A stretch of 64,000 nt of DNA from Amnibacterium sp. CER49 (lineage in GTDB: Bacteria > Actinomycetota > Actinomycetes > Actinomycetales > Microbacteriaceae). A program made the translations under genes and the position numbers. This document shows, in pieces, positions 53,653 to 62,453 of this stretch (position 1 is its first letter; the number at the start of each line of letters is the position of its first letter). The stretch is taken from the NCBI RefSeq assembly GCF_029846255.1, contig NZ_JARVWQ010000001.1, positions 1,922,001 through 1,986,000 on the forward strand, in the 5' to 3' direction. The notes beneath the pieces are model-generated. The model saw nothing but the letters and a program-made list of their open reading frames with translations, had not been told where the DNA came from and searched no databases.

Positions 53653-54402
53653 CTACTCGGACAGCGCGCGTCGCGGCGTCGCCGTCAGCTCGCCGCCGTT
53701 CTTCATCGCCGCGAGCCTCGCCTCGATCTCGGACTGCTTGCCGAGGTCCTCGAGGCTCTCGAACTGCCGGTCGAGGCTCGACGCGTCGAGCTCCTGCTGC
53801 CCGACGACGCGGGCCTCCTCGCGGCGCACCTTCTCCTCGAACCGGCCGATCTCGCTCGTCGGGTCGAGCACGTCGATGCTCTTCATCGCGTCGTGGACCT
53901 GCGACTGCGCCTGCGCCGTCTTCGACCGCGCGATCAGCTCGTTGCGCTTCGCCGTCAGCTCGGAGAGCTTCTCGCGCATCTGCTCGAGGCCCGACTTCAG
54001 CTTCTCCACGACCTCGTTCTGCGACGCGATCGTCGGCTCGACGGTCTTCGCCTCGCGCTCGGACTGCAGCTGCTTGCCGATCGCCACCTTCGCGAGGTTG
54101 TCGAACTTGTCGGCGTCGGCGGCGTTGCCCGCCGAGCGGAGCTCGTCGGCCTTCGAGCTCGCGGCGAGCGCCTTGCGGCCCCAGTCCGCGGCGGCCGCCA
54201 CGTCCTCCTCGTGGTCCTGCTCCATCAGGCGCAGGTTGCCGATCGTCACCGCGACGGCGTCCTCCGCCTCCGCGATGCTGTTCGAGTAGTCCCGCACCAG
54301 CTGATCGAGCATCTTCTGCGGGTCCTCGGCCTGGTCGATGAGCGCGTTGACGTTCGCGCGCACGAGGGTCGAGATCCGTCCGAGGATCGACTGCTTCACC
54401 AT
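53653..54402 (-). CDS. pspA: PspA/IM30 membrane-stress protein
   Basis: 249 residues, largely coiled coil (about 25-200). MVKQSILGRISTLVRANVNA, DQAEDPQKMLDQLVRDYSNS and MKSIDVLDPTSEIGRFEEKV are typical. It coats damaged cytoplasmic membrane. ATG 54402 was preferred to an upstream in-frame ATG for its GGAG site and the family start. It is 33 bp downstream of the TPM gene on the same strand. Confidence 0.94.
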   Translation of the reverse strand: MVKQSILGRISTLVRANVNALIDQAEDPQKMLDQLVRDYSNSIAEAEDAVAVTIGNLRLMEQDHEEDVAAAADWGRKALAASSKADELRSAGNAADADKFDNLAKVAIGKQLQSEREAKTVEPTIASQNEVVEKLKSGLEQMREKLSELTAKRNELIARSKTAQAQSQVHDAMKSIDVLDPTSEIGRFEEKVRREEARVVGQQELDASSLDRQFESLEDLGKQSEIEARLAAMKNGGELTATPRRALSE

Positions 54403-54435
54403 GGGGTTCGCTCCGTTCTTCCTTCTCCAGATCAT

Positions 54436-56544
54436 CTAGAAGCCTCCTCCGCCTCCGCCTGAGTCGCCGCCGCCGAAGCCGCCGCCACCGCCGTCGAAGC
54501 CGCCCCCGCCCCCGTCGAAGCCGCCCCCGCCACCGACGTCGCCGCCCCAGCCGCCGCCACCCCAGCCGCCGTCGTACGGACCGCCGCCCCAGCCGCCGCC
54601 CCACCCGCGGTCGCCTCCGGTGAGGATGCCGCCGAGCACGCCGCCGAGCACGGCACCGCCGAGGGCGCCGCCGAAGCCACCGCCCCCGTAGCCCCCTCTG
54701 CCGTAGCCGCCGCCACCGCCCCAGGGACCGGAGCGGAAGTCGTCGACGTCCTGCTGCGCGAGCTCGTACGCCTCGTTCGCGAGCACCTGGGCGCGCTGCG
54801 CCGCGGTGAGCGCGGCGGGCGGGTCGTCCTGCTCCGCCGCGATGGCGAGGTCGAGCTGGCGCTGCGCCTCGCTGATGCGGGTCCGCGCCTCGGCGCCGAC
54901 ACCGCCGCGTCGGGTGTCGATGAAGCGCCGCGTCGCCTCGACGGACTGCTGCGCCGAGTCGAGCGTGCGGGGAAGCGACTGTTGGGCGCGCTTCAACCGA
55001 TCGGCGCGGTCGCGCACGCGGCCCGCCACCTCGTCGAGCTCGGCGTTCGCCTTCTCGAGGGGCGGCAGGGCGGCCGTCGGCGCTCGGGTGGCCGCGGTGG
55101 CCACAGCCGCTTCCGCGTTCGTGATGGCCTGCTCGAGCGCGGGCCGGTCGGCGCCGGCGCGCGCGAGGAGGCGACGTGCCTCGTCGGCGTCGCTGCGCGT
55201 GTCGGCGAGGGTCGCGTCGAGCCGCTGCTTGGCGGCCTGGAACGCGCCGGGAGCCGCGACGATGCCGGTCAGCAGCGTGCTCGCCTGGCCGAGGGCCTGC
55301 TGGGCGCCGCGGAGCGCCACCGCGCCCTCGCCGGGCTTGTCACCCGCGTTCGCGGCCCGTCCGATCGCCTCCTGAGCGAAGCCGAGCAGCGAGCGGGCCT
55401 GCGTCAGGTCGTCCGCGGAGCCGCGCACCGCCTCGTCGCCGTACTGCTTCGTGAGCGCCGCGAGGGCCGCTCCTGCCTGGTCGGCCTGCGCGGTGAGCCG
55501 CGTGCGCTCCGCCTCAGCGGCGGAGACGCCGCTCGGCAGCTGCGCCTCGAGCCTGCGGAGGTCGTCGAACGACTGCTTCTGGTCGGCGAGCACCTTGTCG
55601 GCCTGCTCGCAGAGCGCGAGGATCCGCTCCGTCATCGTGCGGCGCTGATCGGGCGTCTCGGGCTTGTCGTCGTCGAGCTGCTGCCGGATGGCGAAGGCCT
55701 CCTTCGCTCTGCCCCGGGCCGACTCGAGGGCGCTGCGGAACGCGCCGACGGTGTCGCCGCCGAACTCCGCCTCCGCGAAGCCGAGCTCCTGCTCGCTCGT
55801 CGTGAGCTCGTCGTCGAGCGCGATGAGCGCCCGGCTCGCACGCTGGTCGAGCTCCTTCTGGTCGACCGGCGGCGTCACCGGACCGCCCACCGGGGCGGGC
55901 CCGGCGCCGGCCGCGACCGCGCGGCGCCGCCGCAGCACGCGCCAGAGCACGAGGCCGACCACGACGAGGGCGATCAGCAGGAGGACGGTGATGACACCGG
56001 TGAACGCGGTCGTGCGCGGCGAGTCCGCGGTGCTGCTGCCGTCGCTGCTCTGCGAGGAGCCGGCCGTGCTCCCGGCCGCCTTGTCGAGCGCGTTCGCGAA
56101 CGAGACCACGGCATCCGCGTAGCGCTTCGCGGAGAGGTCCGGGACGAGGTCGCTGCGGCTCAGGCTCTGCACCTCGGTGCGGTCGAGCGGGAAGCTCTTG
56201 GAGCGGGCGTAGCCGTACTGCCGGTCCTGCACGGCGACGGCGAGCAGCAGGTCGCCCTGGCCGACTCCGCTCGCCTTCGCGGTCCGGATCGCCCAGTCCT
56301 CGCTGCTCGAGGCGCCGGTGAACGTCGGCACGAAGACCACCGACATGGTCGCGCCGGTGTCGTCGTGCAGCGTGGTCAGGGCGCTCTGGATGCGGCTCTC
56401 GTCGCTCGACGAGAGCGCGTTCGCCTGGTCGACGACGGCGCTGCCGTTCGTGTCGAGCGGGGCGGTGGCGTCGGCGGCGGTCGCACCGCCGAGGGCGAGC
56501 AGCGCTCCGATGGCGAGGCCCGCCGTGATCCGGCGAAGTCTCAT
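54436..56544 (-). CDS. TPM-domain membrane protein with Gly-rich tail
   Basis: 702 residues. A signal peptide (to about 28) is followed by an extracellular TPM domain (VVDQANALSSSDESRIQSAL, TMSVVFVPTF, LLLAVAVQDRQYGYA). A membrane helix lies at about 183-203, then a long coiled-coil cytoplasmic region and a 90-residue glycine/aspartate/tryptophan tail (repeats of GGGGGFDG). TPM proteins work in photosystem repair or membrane maintenance elsewhere. The pairing with pspA implies an envelope-stress operon. TACGCT (56579-56584) is the likely -10. Confidence 0.88.
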   Translation of the reverse strand: MRLRRITAGLAIGALLALGGATAADATAPLDTNGSAVVDQANALSSSDESRIQSALTTLHDDTGATMSVVFVPTFTGASSSEDWAIRTAKASGVGQGDLLLAVAVQDRQYGYARSKSFPLDRTEVQSLSRSDLVPDLSAKRYADAVVSFANALDKAAGSTAGSSQSSDGSSTADSPRTTAFTGVITVLLLIALVVVGLVLWRVLRRRRAVAAGAGPAPVGGPVTPPVDQKELDQRASRALIALDDELTTSEQELGFAEAEFGGDTVGAFRSALESARGRAKEAFAIRQQLDDDKPETPDQRRTMTERILALCEQADKVLADQKQSFDDLRRLEAQLPSGVSAAEAERTRLTAQADQAGAALAALTKQYGDEAVRGSADDLTQARSLLGFAQEAIGRAANAGDKPGEGAVALRGAQQALGQASTLLTGIVAAPGAFQAAKQRLDATLADTRSDADEARRLLARAGADRPALEQAITNAEAAVATAATRAPTAALPPLEKANAELDEVAGRVRDRADRLKRAQQSLPRTLDSAQQSVEATRRFIDTRRGGVGAEARTRISEAQRQLDLAIAAEQDDPPAALTAAQRAQVLANEAYELAQQDVDDFRSGPWGGGGGYGRGGYGGGGFGGALGGAVLGGVLGGILTGGDRGWGGGWGGGPYDGGWGGGGWGGDVGGGGGFDGGGGGFDGGGGGFGGGDSGGGGGGF

Positions 56545-56654
56545 CGCTCCTCTTGGTCCCTTCGTGAAAGAGGACCGCAGCGTATCGAGCGGGGGTGGGA
56601 GCGGAAGGGGTGATTCCTACGACCTCGCCAAGCGCTCTCCTCCTCCTGGCTGCG

Positions 56655-56707
56655 TGCTCCGGATCCTTGCCGCTTCGTCGTGGGCTGTGCGGCGAGGATC
56701 CGGAGCA
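56655..56707. repeat. 53-bp palindromic repeat, copy R2
   Basis: Left arm TGCTCCGGATCCTTGCCGCT, 13-bp loop, right arm TGCGGCGAGGATCCGGAGCA. It ends 4 bp from the stop of the endonuclease-like gene. Confidence 0.88.
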
Positions 56708-56710
56708 GGA

Positions 56711-57604
56711 TCAGGCGGCGAGCACGTACCGGCGTACTCGAGCGATCAGCGCCTCCGCGAGCGCACCGGTGAGGTCGTCGACGGTGACGCGGATCACCAC
56801 CCACCCGGCGTCGCGGAACCGCTCGTACCGTCCGACGTCGTAGATGAACTGCCCGTCGTCGCGGCCGTGGTCGAGGCCCTCGTACTCGAGCACGACGCGC
56901 GCCTCGGGCCAGACGAGGTCGCCGCGGCCGAGCACGCGGCCGTCCGCATCGGTGACCGGGGCGTTCAGCAGCGGTTCCGGGACACCGGCGCGCATGAGCA
57001 CGAGCCGGACGCGGGTCTCGCCCGGCGAGGCGCAACCGACGCGGGCGAGGGTGAGCGCTCGGGCGAGCTTCCGCTGCCCGACGCGCTGCTTCGCTCCCGC
57101 CGCGTGCTGCAGCGCCGCGAGGAGGCGCCCCTCCGAGCGGTTGAGCAGCGCGTCGGCCACGATCACGAGCTCGTCGAGGTCGAGCACGCCGGCGAGCTGG
57201 CACCAGACCTCGTCGACCCGCACCACGGGCAAGCCGCGAACGGTCACGAGCGGCGGGGCGATGCGGAGGCGATGCCCGATGACGCCGCGCGTCTGCGGTG
57301 CCGGCGCCGGCATCGTCGCGGACACGTGCAGCTCGACGGCCTTCTCGAGCCGCGCGGGCAACGGCAGCCGGAACAGCTGCGCCGCTGTCGCATGGCTGAA
57401 CGCCTGGCCGGGCTTGAGGCGCACGGCGTAGGCCGTGCACCGCTCGTCGATCGTCCTCGGCTCGGCCACCGCCTGCACGCCGTGGAAGGGGCGGGTCACG
57501 TCGCGACGCCGCAGCCGGCCCTGGGACACCCGTGCGCGGTCGGCCGCGCCCCGGTCGAACGGACGCGTGCTCAGGTCGTCGGGGAGGGGCCGCGGTCGTC
57601 GCAT
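56711..57604 (-). CDS. AbiEi/DUF559-like protein with Vsr-fold endonuclease domain
   Basis: 297 residues. The N-terminal 60 residues resemble a DNA-binding winged helix of AbiEi antitoxin type (SQGRLRRRDVTRPFHGVQAV). FSHATAAQLFRLPLPARLEK and LDELVIVADALLNR follow. The C terminus has a PD-(D/E)xK-like core: GRGDLVWPEARVVLEYEGLD, then QFIYDVGRYERFRDAGWVVI. The acidic residues look intact. No AbiEii toxin gene is adjacent. Copies R2 and R3 of the palindromic repeat flank the gene. Function is unknown. Confidence 0.8.
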   Translation of the reverse strand: MRRPRPLPDDLSTRPFDRGAADRARVSQGRLRRRDVTRPFHGVQAVAEPRTIDERCTAYAVRLKPGQAFSHATAAQLFRLPLPARLEKAVELHVSATMPAPAPQTRGVIGHRLRIAPPLVTVRGLPVVRVDEVWCQLAGVLDLDELVIVADALLNRSEGRLLAALQHAAGAKQRVGQRKLARALTLARVGCASPGETRVRLVLMRAGVPEPLLNAPVTDADGRVLGRGDLVWPEARVVLEYEGLDHGRDDGQFIYDVGRYERFRDAGWVVIRVTVDDLTGALAEALIARVRRYVLAA

Positions 57605-57676
57605 GGCCGGGGATGGTGGCGCGTCGGGGCTGTCGCCGTCGGTGGTTGTGCACAGCCCGCGCTTCCTCCGCCGTCT

Positions 57677-57729
57677 TGCTCCGGATCCTGGCCGTTCCGG
57701 CGCGCGCAGAGCGGCAAGGATCCGGAGCA
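57677..57729. repeat. 53-bp palindromic repeat, copy R3
   Basis: Left arm TGCTCCGGATCCTGGCCGTT, 13-bp loop, right arm AGCGGCAAGGATCCGGAGCA. It lies in a divergent intergenic region, so it is not simply a terminator. Confidence 0.88.
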
Positions 57730-57826
57730 GGCGGGGAGGCGGGGCCCCGAGGGAGGCGGTCGGGGCGCCGTCCTAGGGTGAGAGCGCGGCGGCGGCGGGC
57801 GCGGCCGGGCGAGCGAAGGAGCAGCG

Positions 57827-59218
57827 ATGGCGTTCCCCGACGGGTTCCTCTTCGGGTCGGCGACGGCCTCGTACCAGATCGAGGGCGCGGTCGACGAGGA
57901 CGGCCGGCGCCCGAGCATCTGGGACACCTTCAGCCGCACGCCCGGCAAGGTCGTGAACGGCGACACCGGCGACGTGGCCGACGACCACTACCACCGGCTC
58001 GACGAGGACCTCGACCTCATGGCCTCGCTCGGCCTCGAGGCCTACCGGTTCTCGATCGCCTGGCCGCGCGTGATCCCCGAGGGCCGCGGGGCCGTGAACC
58101 AGGCGGGGCTCGACTTCTACTCACGGCTCGTCGACGGGCTGCTCGCCCGCGGCATCCGGCCGGTCGCGACGCTCTACCACTGGGACCTCCCGCAGGTGCT
58201 CGAGGACGAGGGCGGCTGGACGGTGCGCAGCACGGCGGAGGCGTTCGCCGACTACGCGCGTGTCGTCGGGCAGGCGCTCGGCGACCGGGTGCACACCTGG
58301 ACGACGCTGAACGAGCCGTGGTGCGCGGCCTACCTCGGCTACGCGGCCGGGGTCCACGCCCCCGGGATCACCGACCGGCTCGCGTCGCTGAAGGCGGTGC
58401 ACCACCTGAACCTCGCCCACGGGCTCGCGCTGAAGGCGCTCCGCGAGGTCGTGAAGCCCGACGCCGAGTTCTCGGTGACCCTGAACCTGCACGTCTTCCG
58501 CCCCGTCGGCGACACGGGGCTCGACGCGCAGCGCCGGGTCGCCGCGCTCGGCAACGCCGCGTTCCTCGGTCCGATGCTCGAGGGCGTCTACCCGACCGAC
58601 ATGCTCGAGGTGACGAGGTCGATCACCGACTGGTCGTTCGTGGAGGAGGGCGACCTCGAGACGATCAACCAGCCGATCGACGTGCTTGGGGTCAACTACT
58701 ACTCGTCGAGCAACGTGCGGCTGTGGGACGGCGCGGGGGAGCGGTCCCGCGCCGACGGCCACAACGCCGGCACCGCCACGCCGTGGCCGGGCGCGGAGGA
58801 CGTCGAGTTCCTGCCGACCGAGGGCCCGCACACCGACATGGGCTGGAACATCGACCCCGCCGGGCTCGAGGACCTGCTCACCGCGCTGTCGGAGCGCTAC
58901 CCGGGCCTGCCCCTCATGGTCACCGAGAACGGCGCCGCGTTCCCCGACGAGGTGCGGGACGGCCGCGTGCACGACGCCGACCGCATCGACTACGTGCGGC
59001 GCCACCTGCAGGCGGTCCAGAACGTGATCGCCCGCGGCGTCGACGTGCGCGGCTACTTCGTCTGGTCGCTCATGGACAACTTCGAGTGGGCGTTCGGCTA
59101 CACGAAGCGGTTCGGCATCGTCCGCGTCGACTACGACACGCTCGAGCGCACGCGGAAGGACAGCGCGGACTGGTTCGCCGAGGTCATCCGCACCCGCGAG
59201 CTGCCCGAGACCCCCTGA
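57827..59218 (+). CDS. GH1 beta-glucosidase
   Basis: 463 residues. [20 protein letters not shown] is the family N terminus. The acid/base Glu is in [18 protein letters not shown], the nucleophile Glu in [15 protein letters not shown], and [19 protein letters not shown] is the aglycone region. No signal peptide, so it is cytoplasmic. It hydrolyses beta-glucosides. TAGGGT (57774) is a candidate -10, and GAAGGAG precedes the ATG. It stands alone without a transporter. Confidence 0.96.
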   Translation: MAFPDGFLFGSATASYQIEGAVDEDGRRPSIWDTFSRTPGKVVNGDTGDVADDHYHRLDEDLDLMASLGLEAYRFSIAWPRVIPEGRGAVNQAGLDFYSRLVDGLLARGIRPVATLYHWDLPQVLEDEGGWTVRSTAEAFADYARVVGQALGDRVHTWTTLNEPWCAAYLGYAAGVHAPGITDRLASLKAVHHLNLAHGLALKALREVVKPDAEFSVTLNLHVFRPVGDTGLDAQRRVAALGNAAFLGPMLEGVYPTDMLEVTRSITDWSFVEEGDLETINQPIDVLGVNYYSSSNVRLWDGAGERSRADGHNAGTATPWPGAEDVEFLPTEGPHTDMGWNIDPAGLEDLLTALSERYPGLPLMVTENGAAFPDEVRDGRVHDADRIDYVRRHLQAVQNVIARGVDVRGYFVWSLMDNFEWAFGYTKRFGIVRVDYDTLERTRKDSADWFAEVIRTRELPETP

Positions 59219-59228
59219 CCCGCCCGCG

Positions 59229-59281
59229 TGCTCCGGATCCTCGCCGCTCTGCGGATGCCGAAGCGGCGAGGATCCGGAGCA
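59229..59281. repeat. 53-bp palindromic repeat, copy R4
   Basis: Left arm TGCTCCGGATCCTCGCCGCT and right arm AGCGGCGAGGATCCGGAGCA are perfectly complementary, with a 13-bp loop. It is the least diverged copy and lies between converging stops. Confidence 0.9.
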
Positions 59282-59288
59282 GCCGGGG

Positions 59289-59684
59289 TCAGAGCACCGC
59301 GAGCAGCAGCCGCGCGAGCGGCGCGAGGCGATCGCCGAGCGCGTCCGCCTCGGCGGGCGTCGCCCAGCGCAGCTCGGCGATCTCGCTCGCCGCGGCGACC
59401 GGAGCCGTGACGCGCAGCCGGAACACGTCGGCCTCGAGCCGGTGCCCGGGCTCGTTCGCGGCGTCGGTGACGTAGGCGCCGACCGGCTCGAGCGCACCCT
59501 CGGCGACGACGAGCCCGAGCTCCTCCTCGAGCTCGCGGACGAGCGCGGCGCGAGGCGTCTCGCCGGCCTCGGGCTTGCCGCCCGGCTGCATGAAGCGCTC
59601 GGTGCCGCGCTTGCGGACGAGCAGCAGGCGTCCGTCCGCATCGGCGGCGAGGGCGGCGACGACGCGGACGACGGGTGCGCTCAT
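59289..59684 (-). CDS. Nudix hydrolase
   Basis: 131 residues. The Nudix box is complete: GGKPEAGETPRAALVRELEE then ELGL. LLLVRKRGTERFMQPGG precedes it. The substrate could be an oxidised or other nucleoside diphosphate derivative. The ATG overlaps the LOG-family stop by 4 nt. Confidence 0.92.
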   Translation of the reverse strand: MSAPVVRVVAALAADADGRLLLVRKRGTERFMQPGGKPEAGETPRAALVRELEEELGLVVAEGALEPVGAYVTDAANEPGHRLEADVFRLRVTAPVAAASEIAELRWATPAEADALGDRLAPLARLLLAVL

Positions 59685-60259
59685 ACGGGCGGCGGCGGCG
59701 CCGCGGGCGGCGCCGGGGGCGCCTGCGCGAACGCCTCCAGGAGCGCGTCGAGCGAGTCGGAGAAGGTGACGAGCCCGGCGTGATGCGGGCGGACGAAGCC
59801 CTGGTCGACCATCCGCGCGACCATCGCCTCGAGGGGCGACCAGTACCCGGCCACGTCGAGGAAGCCGCACGGCTTGCGATGCACCCCGATCTGCGCCCAG
59901 GTCCACTGCTCGGCGATCTCCTCGAGCGTCCCGGGGCCGCCGGGCAGCGCGACGAACGCGTCGGCGAGGTCCGCCATCATCGCCTTGCGCTCGTGCATCG
60001 TCTGCACGACGTGCAGCTCGGCGAGCTCGGGCGAGGCGGCCTCGCGGTCGACCAGCGCCTCGGGGATCACACCGATCACGCGGCCTCCCGCATCGACCGC
60101 CGCCGAGGCCACCGCGCCCATGAGCCCGACCCCGCCGCCGCCGTAGACGACGGTGATGCCGCGCCCGGCGAGCGAGCGCCCGACCGCGCGTGCCGCGTCG
60201 AGGTACACCTCGTCGAGTCCCGGGCTCGATCCGCAGAAGACGGCGACGGATCCGAGCAT
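59681..60259 (-). CDS. LOG-family nucleotide phosphoribohydrolase
   Basis: 192 residues. SVAVFCGSSPG opens the Rossmann-like fold. VVYGGGGVGLMGAVASAAVD and the signature ALPGGPGTLEEIAEQWTWAQ (PGGxGTxxE) are intact, with MHERKAMMAD before them. Members cleave N6-substituted AMP to free bases such as cytokinins or simply AMP. A proline-rich C terminus is unusual but harmless. Confidence 0.92.
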   Translation of the reverse strand: MLGSVAVFCGSSPGLDEVYLDAARAVGRSLAGRGITVVYGGGGVGLMGAVASAAVDAGGRVIGVIPEALVDREAASPELAELHVVQTMHERKAMMADLADAFVALPGGPGTLEEIAEQWTWAQIGVHRKPCGFLDVAGYWSPLEAMVARMVDQGFVRPHHAGLVTFSDSLDALLEAFAQAPPAPPAAPPPPV

Positions 60260-60313
60260 GGCCGCAGCAGCGTAGGCGAAGCGTGGAGGCGGAACCTGGG
60301 ATCGTTGCTCCAC

Positions 60314-61507
60314 GTGAGCGGGCGGCGGGACGAGGTGCGGTACCTGTCGGCCGCGGTGCCGGTGCGGCTCGTCACCGAGGGCACGAACGTCGCCCTGGCG
60401 CTCGCGGCGGCGATCGACCTGCACGACGTCGCGATCGCCGGGGCCCTCATCGCGGTGTTCACGGCGCCCTCCGTCGTCGCCGCGCCGCTCATCGGGGCCC
60501 TCATCGACGCGGTGCCGTCGCCGAAGCGCGCGATGCTCGGTGCCTCCGTGCTCACCGCCGCGGTGCTCGCCGTCGCGGCGTTCCTGCCGGTCGTGCCGCT
60601 GCCCCTCGTGTTCGTCGCGCTGCTCGCCGGCGGCTGCGCCCTGCCCGTGTTCATGGGCGGCCTCTCGTCGTTCGTCGACGACGCGATGCCCGGCAGCGGG
60701 CCACGGGGCTTCGCGGTCGACGCCCTCGCCTACAACATCGCCGGCATCGGAGGACCGGCGCTCGTCTCGGTCGCGGCGGCCCTCCTCAGCCCGACCGGGG
60801 CGCTGCTCGCGCTCGCGGTCGTCGCGCTCGCGGGCGGCCTGCTGCTGCAGACGCTGCCGATGCCGGCGCGCGGCGCCTCGGCGCACCCGGCCGACCTCGC
60901 CCGCGGCATCGCGGCCGCGACCCGGCACCTGCTCGGGCACGGCCCGCTCACCCGGGCGACCGCGGCCGGCACGCTGTCGCAGCTCGGGTCGGGCGGCCTG
61001 CCCGTGATCGCCGTGCTGATCGCGCTCGCCCGCGGCACGAGCGCGGCCGGCGGCGGCTGGCTGCTCACCGCCTTCGCGATCGGCGGCATCACCGGCGCGG
61101 TGCTGGTCACGGTGCCGAGGATCTCCGCCCGGCTCGCCGCGATCCCCGCGAGACTGACCATGGCGGTCGGCTTCACGCTGACCGGCCTGTTCCAGCTCGT
61201 CGCGGCGGTCGTGCCGGGCTACCCGCTCACGTTCGCGGCCTTCGTGCTCGCGGGGCTCTGGGACGCGCCCGCGGTCGCCGCGATGCTGCGCATCCGGCAG
61301 GAGGAGAGCCCGGGCGCCGTCCGCGCGCAGGTGTTCGTCGTCGGCTCCGGCCTGCGGGTGGCGGCCTCGAGCATCGGCTCCGCGCTCGCCGGCGCGCTCA
61401 CCGGGCTGCCGGCGCCGCTGCTGCTCGCGCTCGCGGCCCTGCCGTGGATCGCGAGCGCGCCGATCCTCCTCCTCGGCCGCCCGACCCCGCAGCCCGCGGA
61501 GGCCTAG
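60314..61507 (+). CDS. MFS transporter
   Basis: 397 residues, about 12 helices. DEVRYLSAAVPVRLVTEGTN, LIGALIDAVPSPKRAMLGAS (motif A-like) and FAVDALAYNIAGIGGPALVS (motif C-like) are seen. No substrate clue. It is divergent from the LOG gene. The GTG at 60314 has no clear ribosome-binding site. Confidence 0.82.
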   Translation: MSGRRDEVRYLSAAVPVRLVTEGTNVALALAAAIDLHDVAIAGALIAVFTAPSVVAAPLIGALIDAVPSPKRAMLGASVLTAAVLAVAAFLPVVPLPLVFVALLAGGCALPVFMGGLSSFVDDAMPGSGPRGFAVDALAYNIAGIGGPALVSVAAALLSPTGALLALAVVALAGGLLLQTLPMPARGASAHPADLARGIAAATRHLLGHGPLTRATAAGTLSQLGSGGLPVIAVLIALARGTSAAGGGWLLTAFAIGGITGAVLVTVPRISARLAAIPARLTMAVGFTLTGLFQLVAAVVPGYPLTFAAFVLAGLWDAPAVAAMLRIRQEESPGAVRAQVFVVGSGLRVAASSIGSALAGALTGLPAPLLLALAALPWIASAPILLLGRPTPQPAEA

Positions 61508-61510
61508 GGC

Positions 61511-61975
61511 TCAGGCGGCCGCGCGCCGCCCCAGCAGGCCCGCGCGGATCAGCAGGGCGTGGATCCGGCAGCCGAGGCAGAAGGCGAAGACGGCGTTGAG
61601 GAAGGCCGCGACGAACGCGACGGCGGCGGCGATCGGCACCGCGGCCGCGACACCGGCGAGGCCGAGCGCGACGCCGATGGCGGTGACGAGCAGGCCGACG
61701 CCCTGCGCGAAGGTCGGCGGCGCCGGGTCCTCCAGCTCGGCCGGCGGACCGAGCCGCGGGCGGACCAGTGCGCGGTAGAGGGCGCCGTACGGGTGCCGCT
61801 CGATGCCGGCGAACGCGCCCCAGGCGAAGACCAGCGCGACGACAGCGAGCAGGACGAGCGCCGCCGCGCCCGCACCGACGAGGCCGAGGAGCGCGTCGGC
61901 GAGCAGGAGGACGGCGGTGATCGCCGCGCCGAAGCGCGGCCCCCGCGGGTCGATGCCGGGACGGTCAGCGGGCAT
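61511..61975 (-). CDS. DUF4395 membrane protein
   Basis: 154 residues with about four helices. IDPRGPRFGAAITAVLLLAD, the loop RALVRPRLGPPAELEDPAPP, then FAQGVGLL and the Cys-containing FCLGCRIHALLIR are standard for DUF4395. It overlaps the thioredoxin-like gene by 11 nt; the pair is common in Actinobacteria and suggests redox work at the membrane. Confidence 0.92.
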   Translation of the reverse strand: MPADRPGIDPRGPRFGAAITAVLLLADALLGLVGAGAAALVLLAVVALVFAWGAFAGIERHPYGALYRALVRPRLGPPAELEDPAPPTFAQGVGLLVTAIGVALGLAGVAAAVPIAAAVAFVAAFLNAVFAFCLGCRIHALLIRAGLLGRRAAA

Positions 61976-62396
61976 GGTCGGCCTCCAGGGCGGCGAGGGC
62001 GGAACGGAGCTCGGGTTCGCGCGGCACGCCGGTGATGCGGGCGCGGACGACGCCCTGCGCGTCGAGGAGGAACGCGGTCGGCACGCTGAGGACCCGGTAC
62101 CGCGCGGCCAGGGCGGGTCGCGCGGCGAGGTCGAGCTCGACGTGGGCGACGCCGTCCGCGCCGGCGGCGACGCCCGCGAGCAGCCGTCCCGCGGCCCGGC
62201 ACGGTGAGCAGGTCGGTGTCGAGAACTGCAGCAGCGTCGCCCGCGCGCCGAGCGACTGCGGCGCGACGTCCTCCACCGCGACGACGAGCGCGTCCGCCGA
62301 GCGCACCCGGCCGCCGCGCGCCCGCGCCACGAGGCCGGCCGCCGTGCAGAGCACGACGAGGGCCGCGAGCACTCCAGCGGCGGCGAGCGGGGTCAC
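61965..62396 (-). CDS. Membrane-anchored thioredoxin-like protein
   Basis: 143 residues. One N-terminal helix (PLAAAGVLAALVVLCTAAGL) is followed by a thioredoxin fold with active site CSPC (LLQFSTPTCSPCRAAGRLL) and cis-Pro region YRVLSVPTAFLL. A partner of the adjacent DUF4395 protein, possibly in extracytoplasmic thiol exchange. Confidence 0.92.
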   Translation of the reverse strand: MTPLAAAGVLAALVVLCTAAGLVARARGGRVRSADALVVAVEDVAPQSLGARATLLQFSTPTCSPCRAAGRLLAGVAAGADGVAHVELDLAARPALAARYRVLSVPTAFLLDAQGVVRARITGVPREPELRSALAALEADHAR

Positions 62397-62453
62397 GCGG
62401 GGACCGTACCGAGCGCAGCCGGTGCCGGAGGTGTCCGTGACGTCCCGTGTCGC

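Noticed and set aside
56711-57604. An AbiE toxin-antitoxin system
   Set aside because: Only the AbiEi-like N terminus is present; no AbiEii nucleotidyltransferase gene lies on either side.
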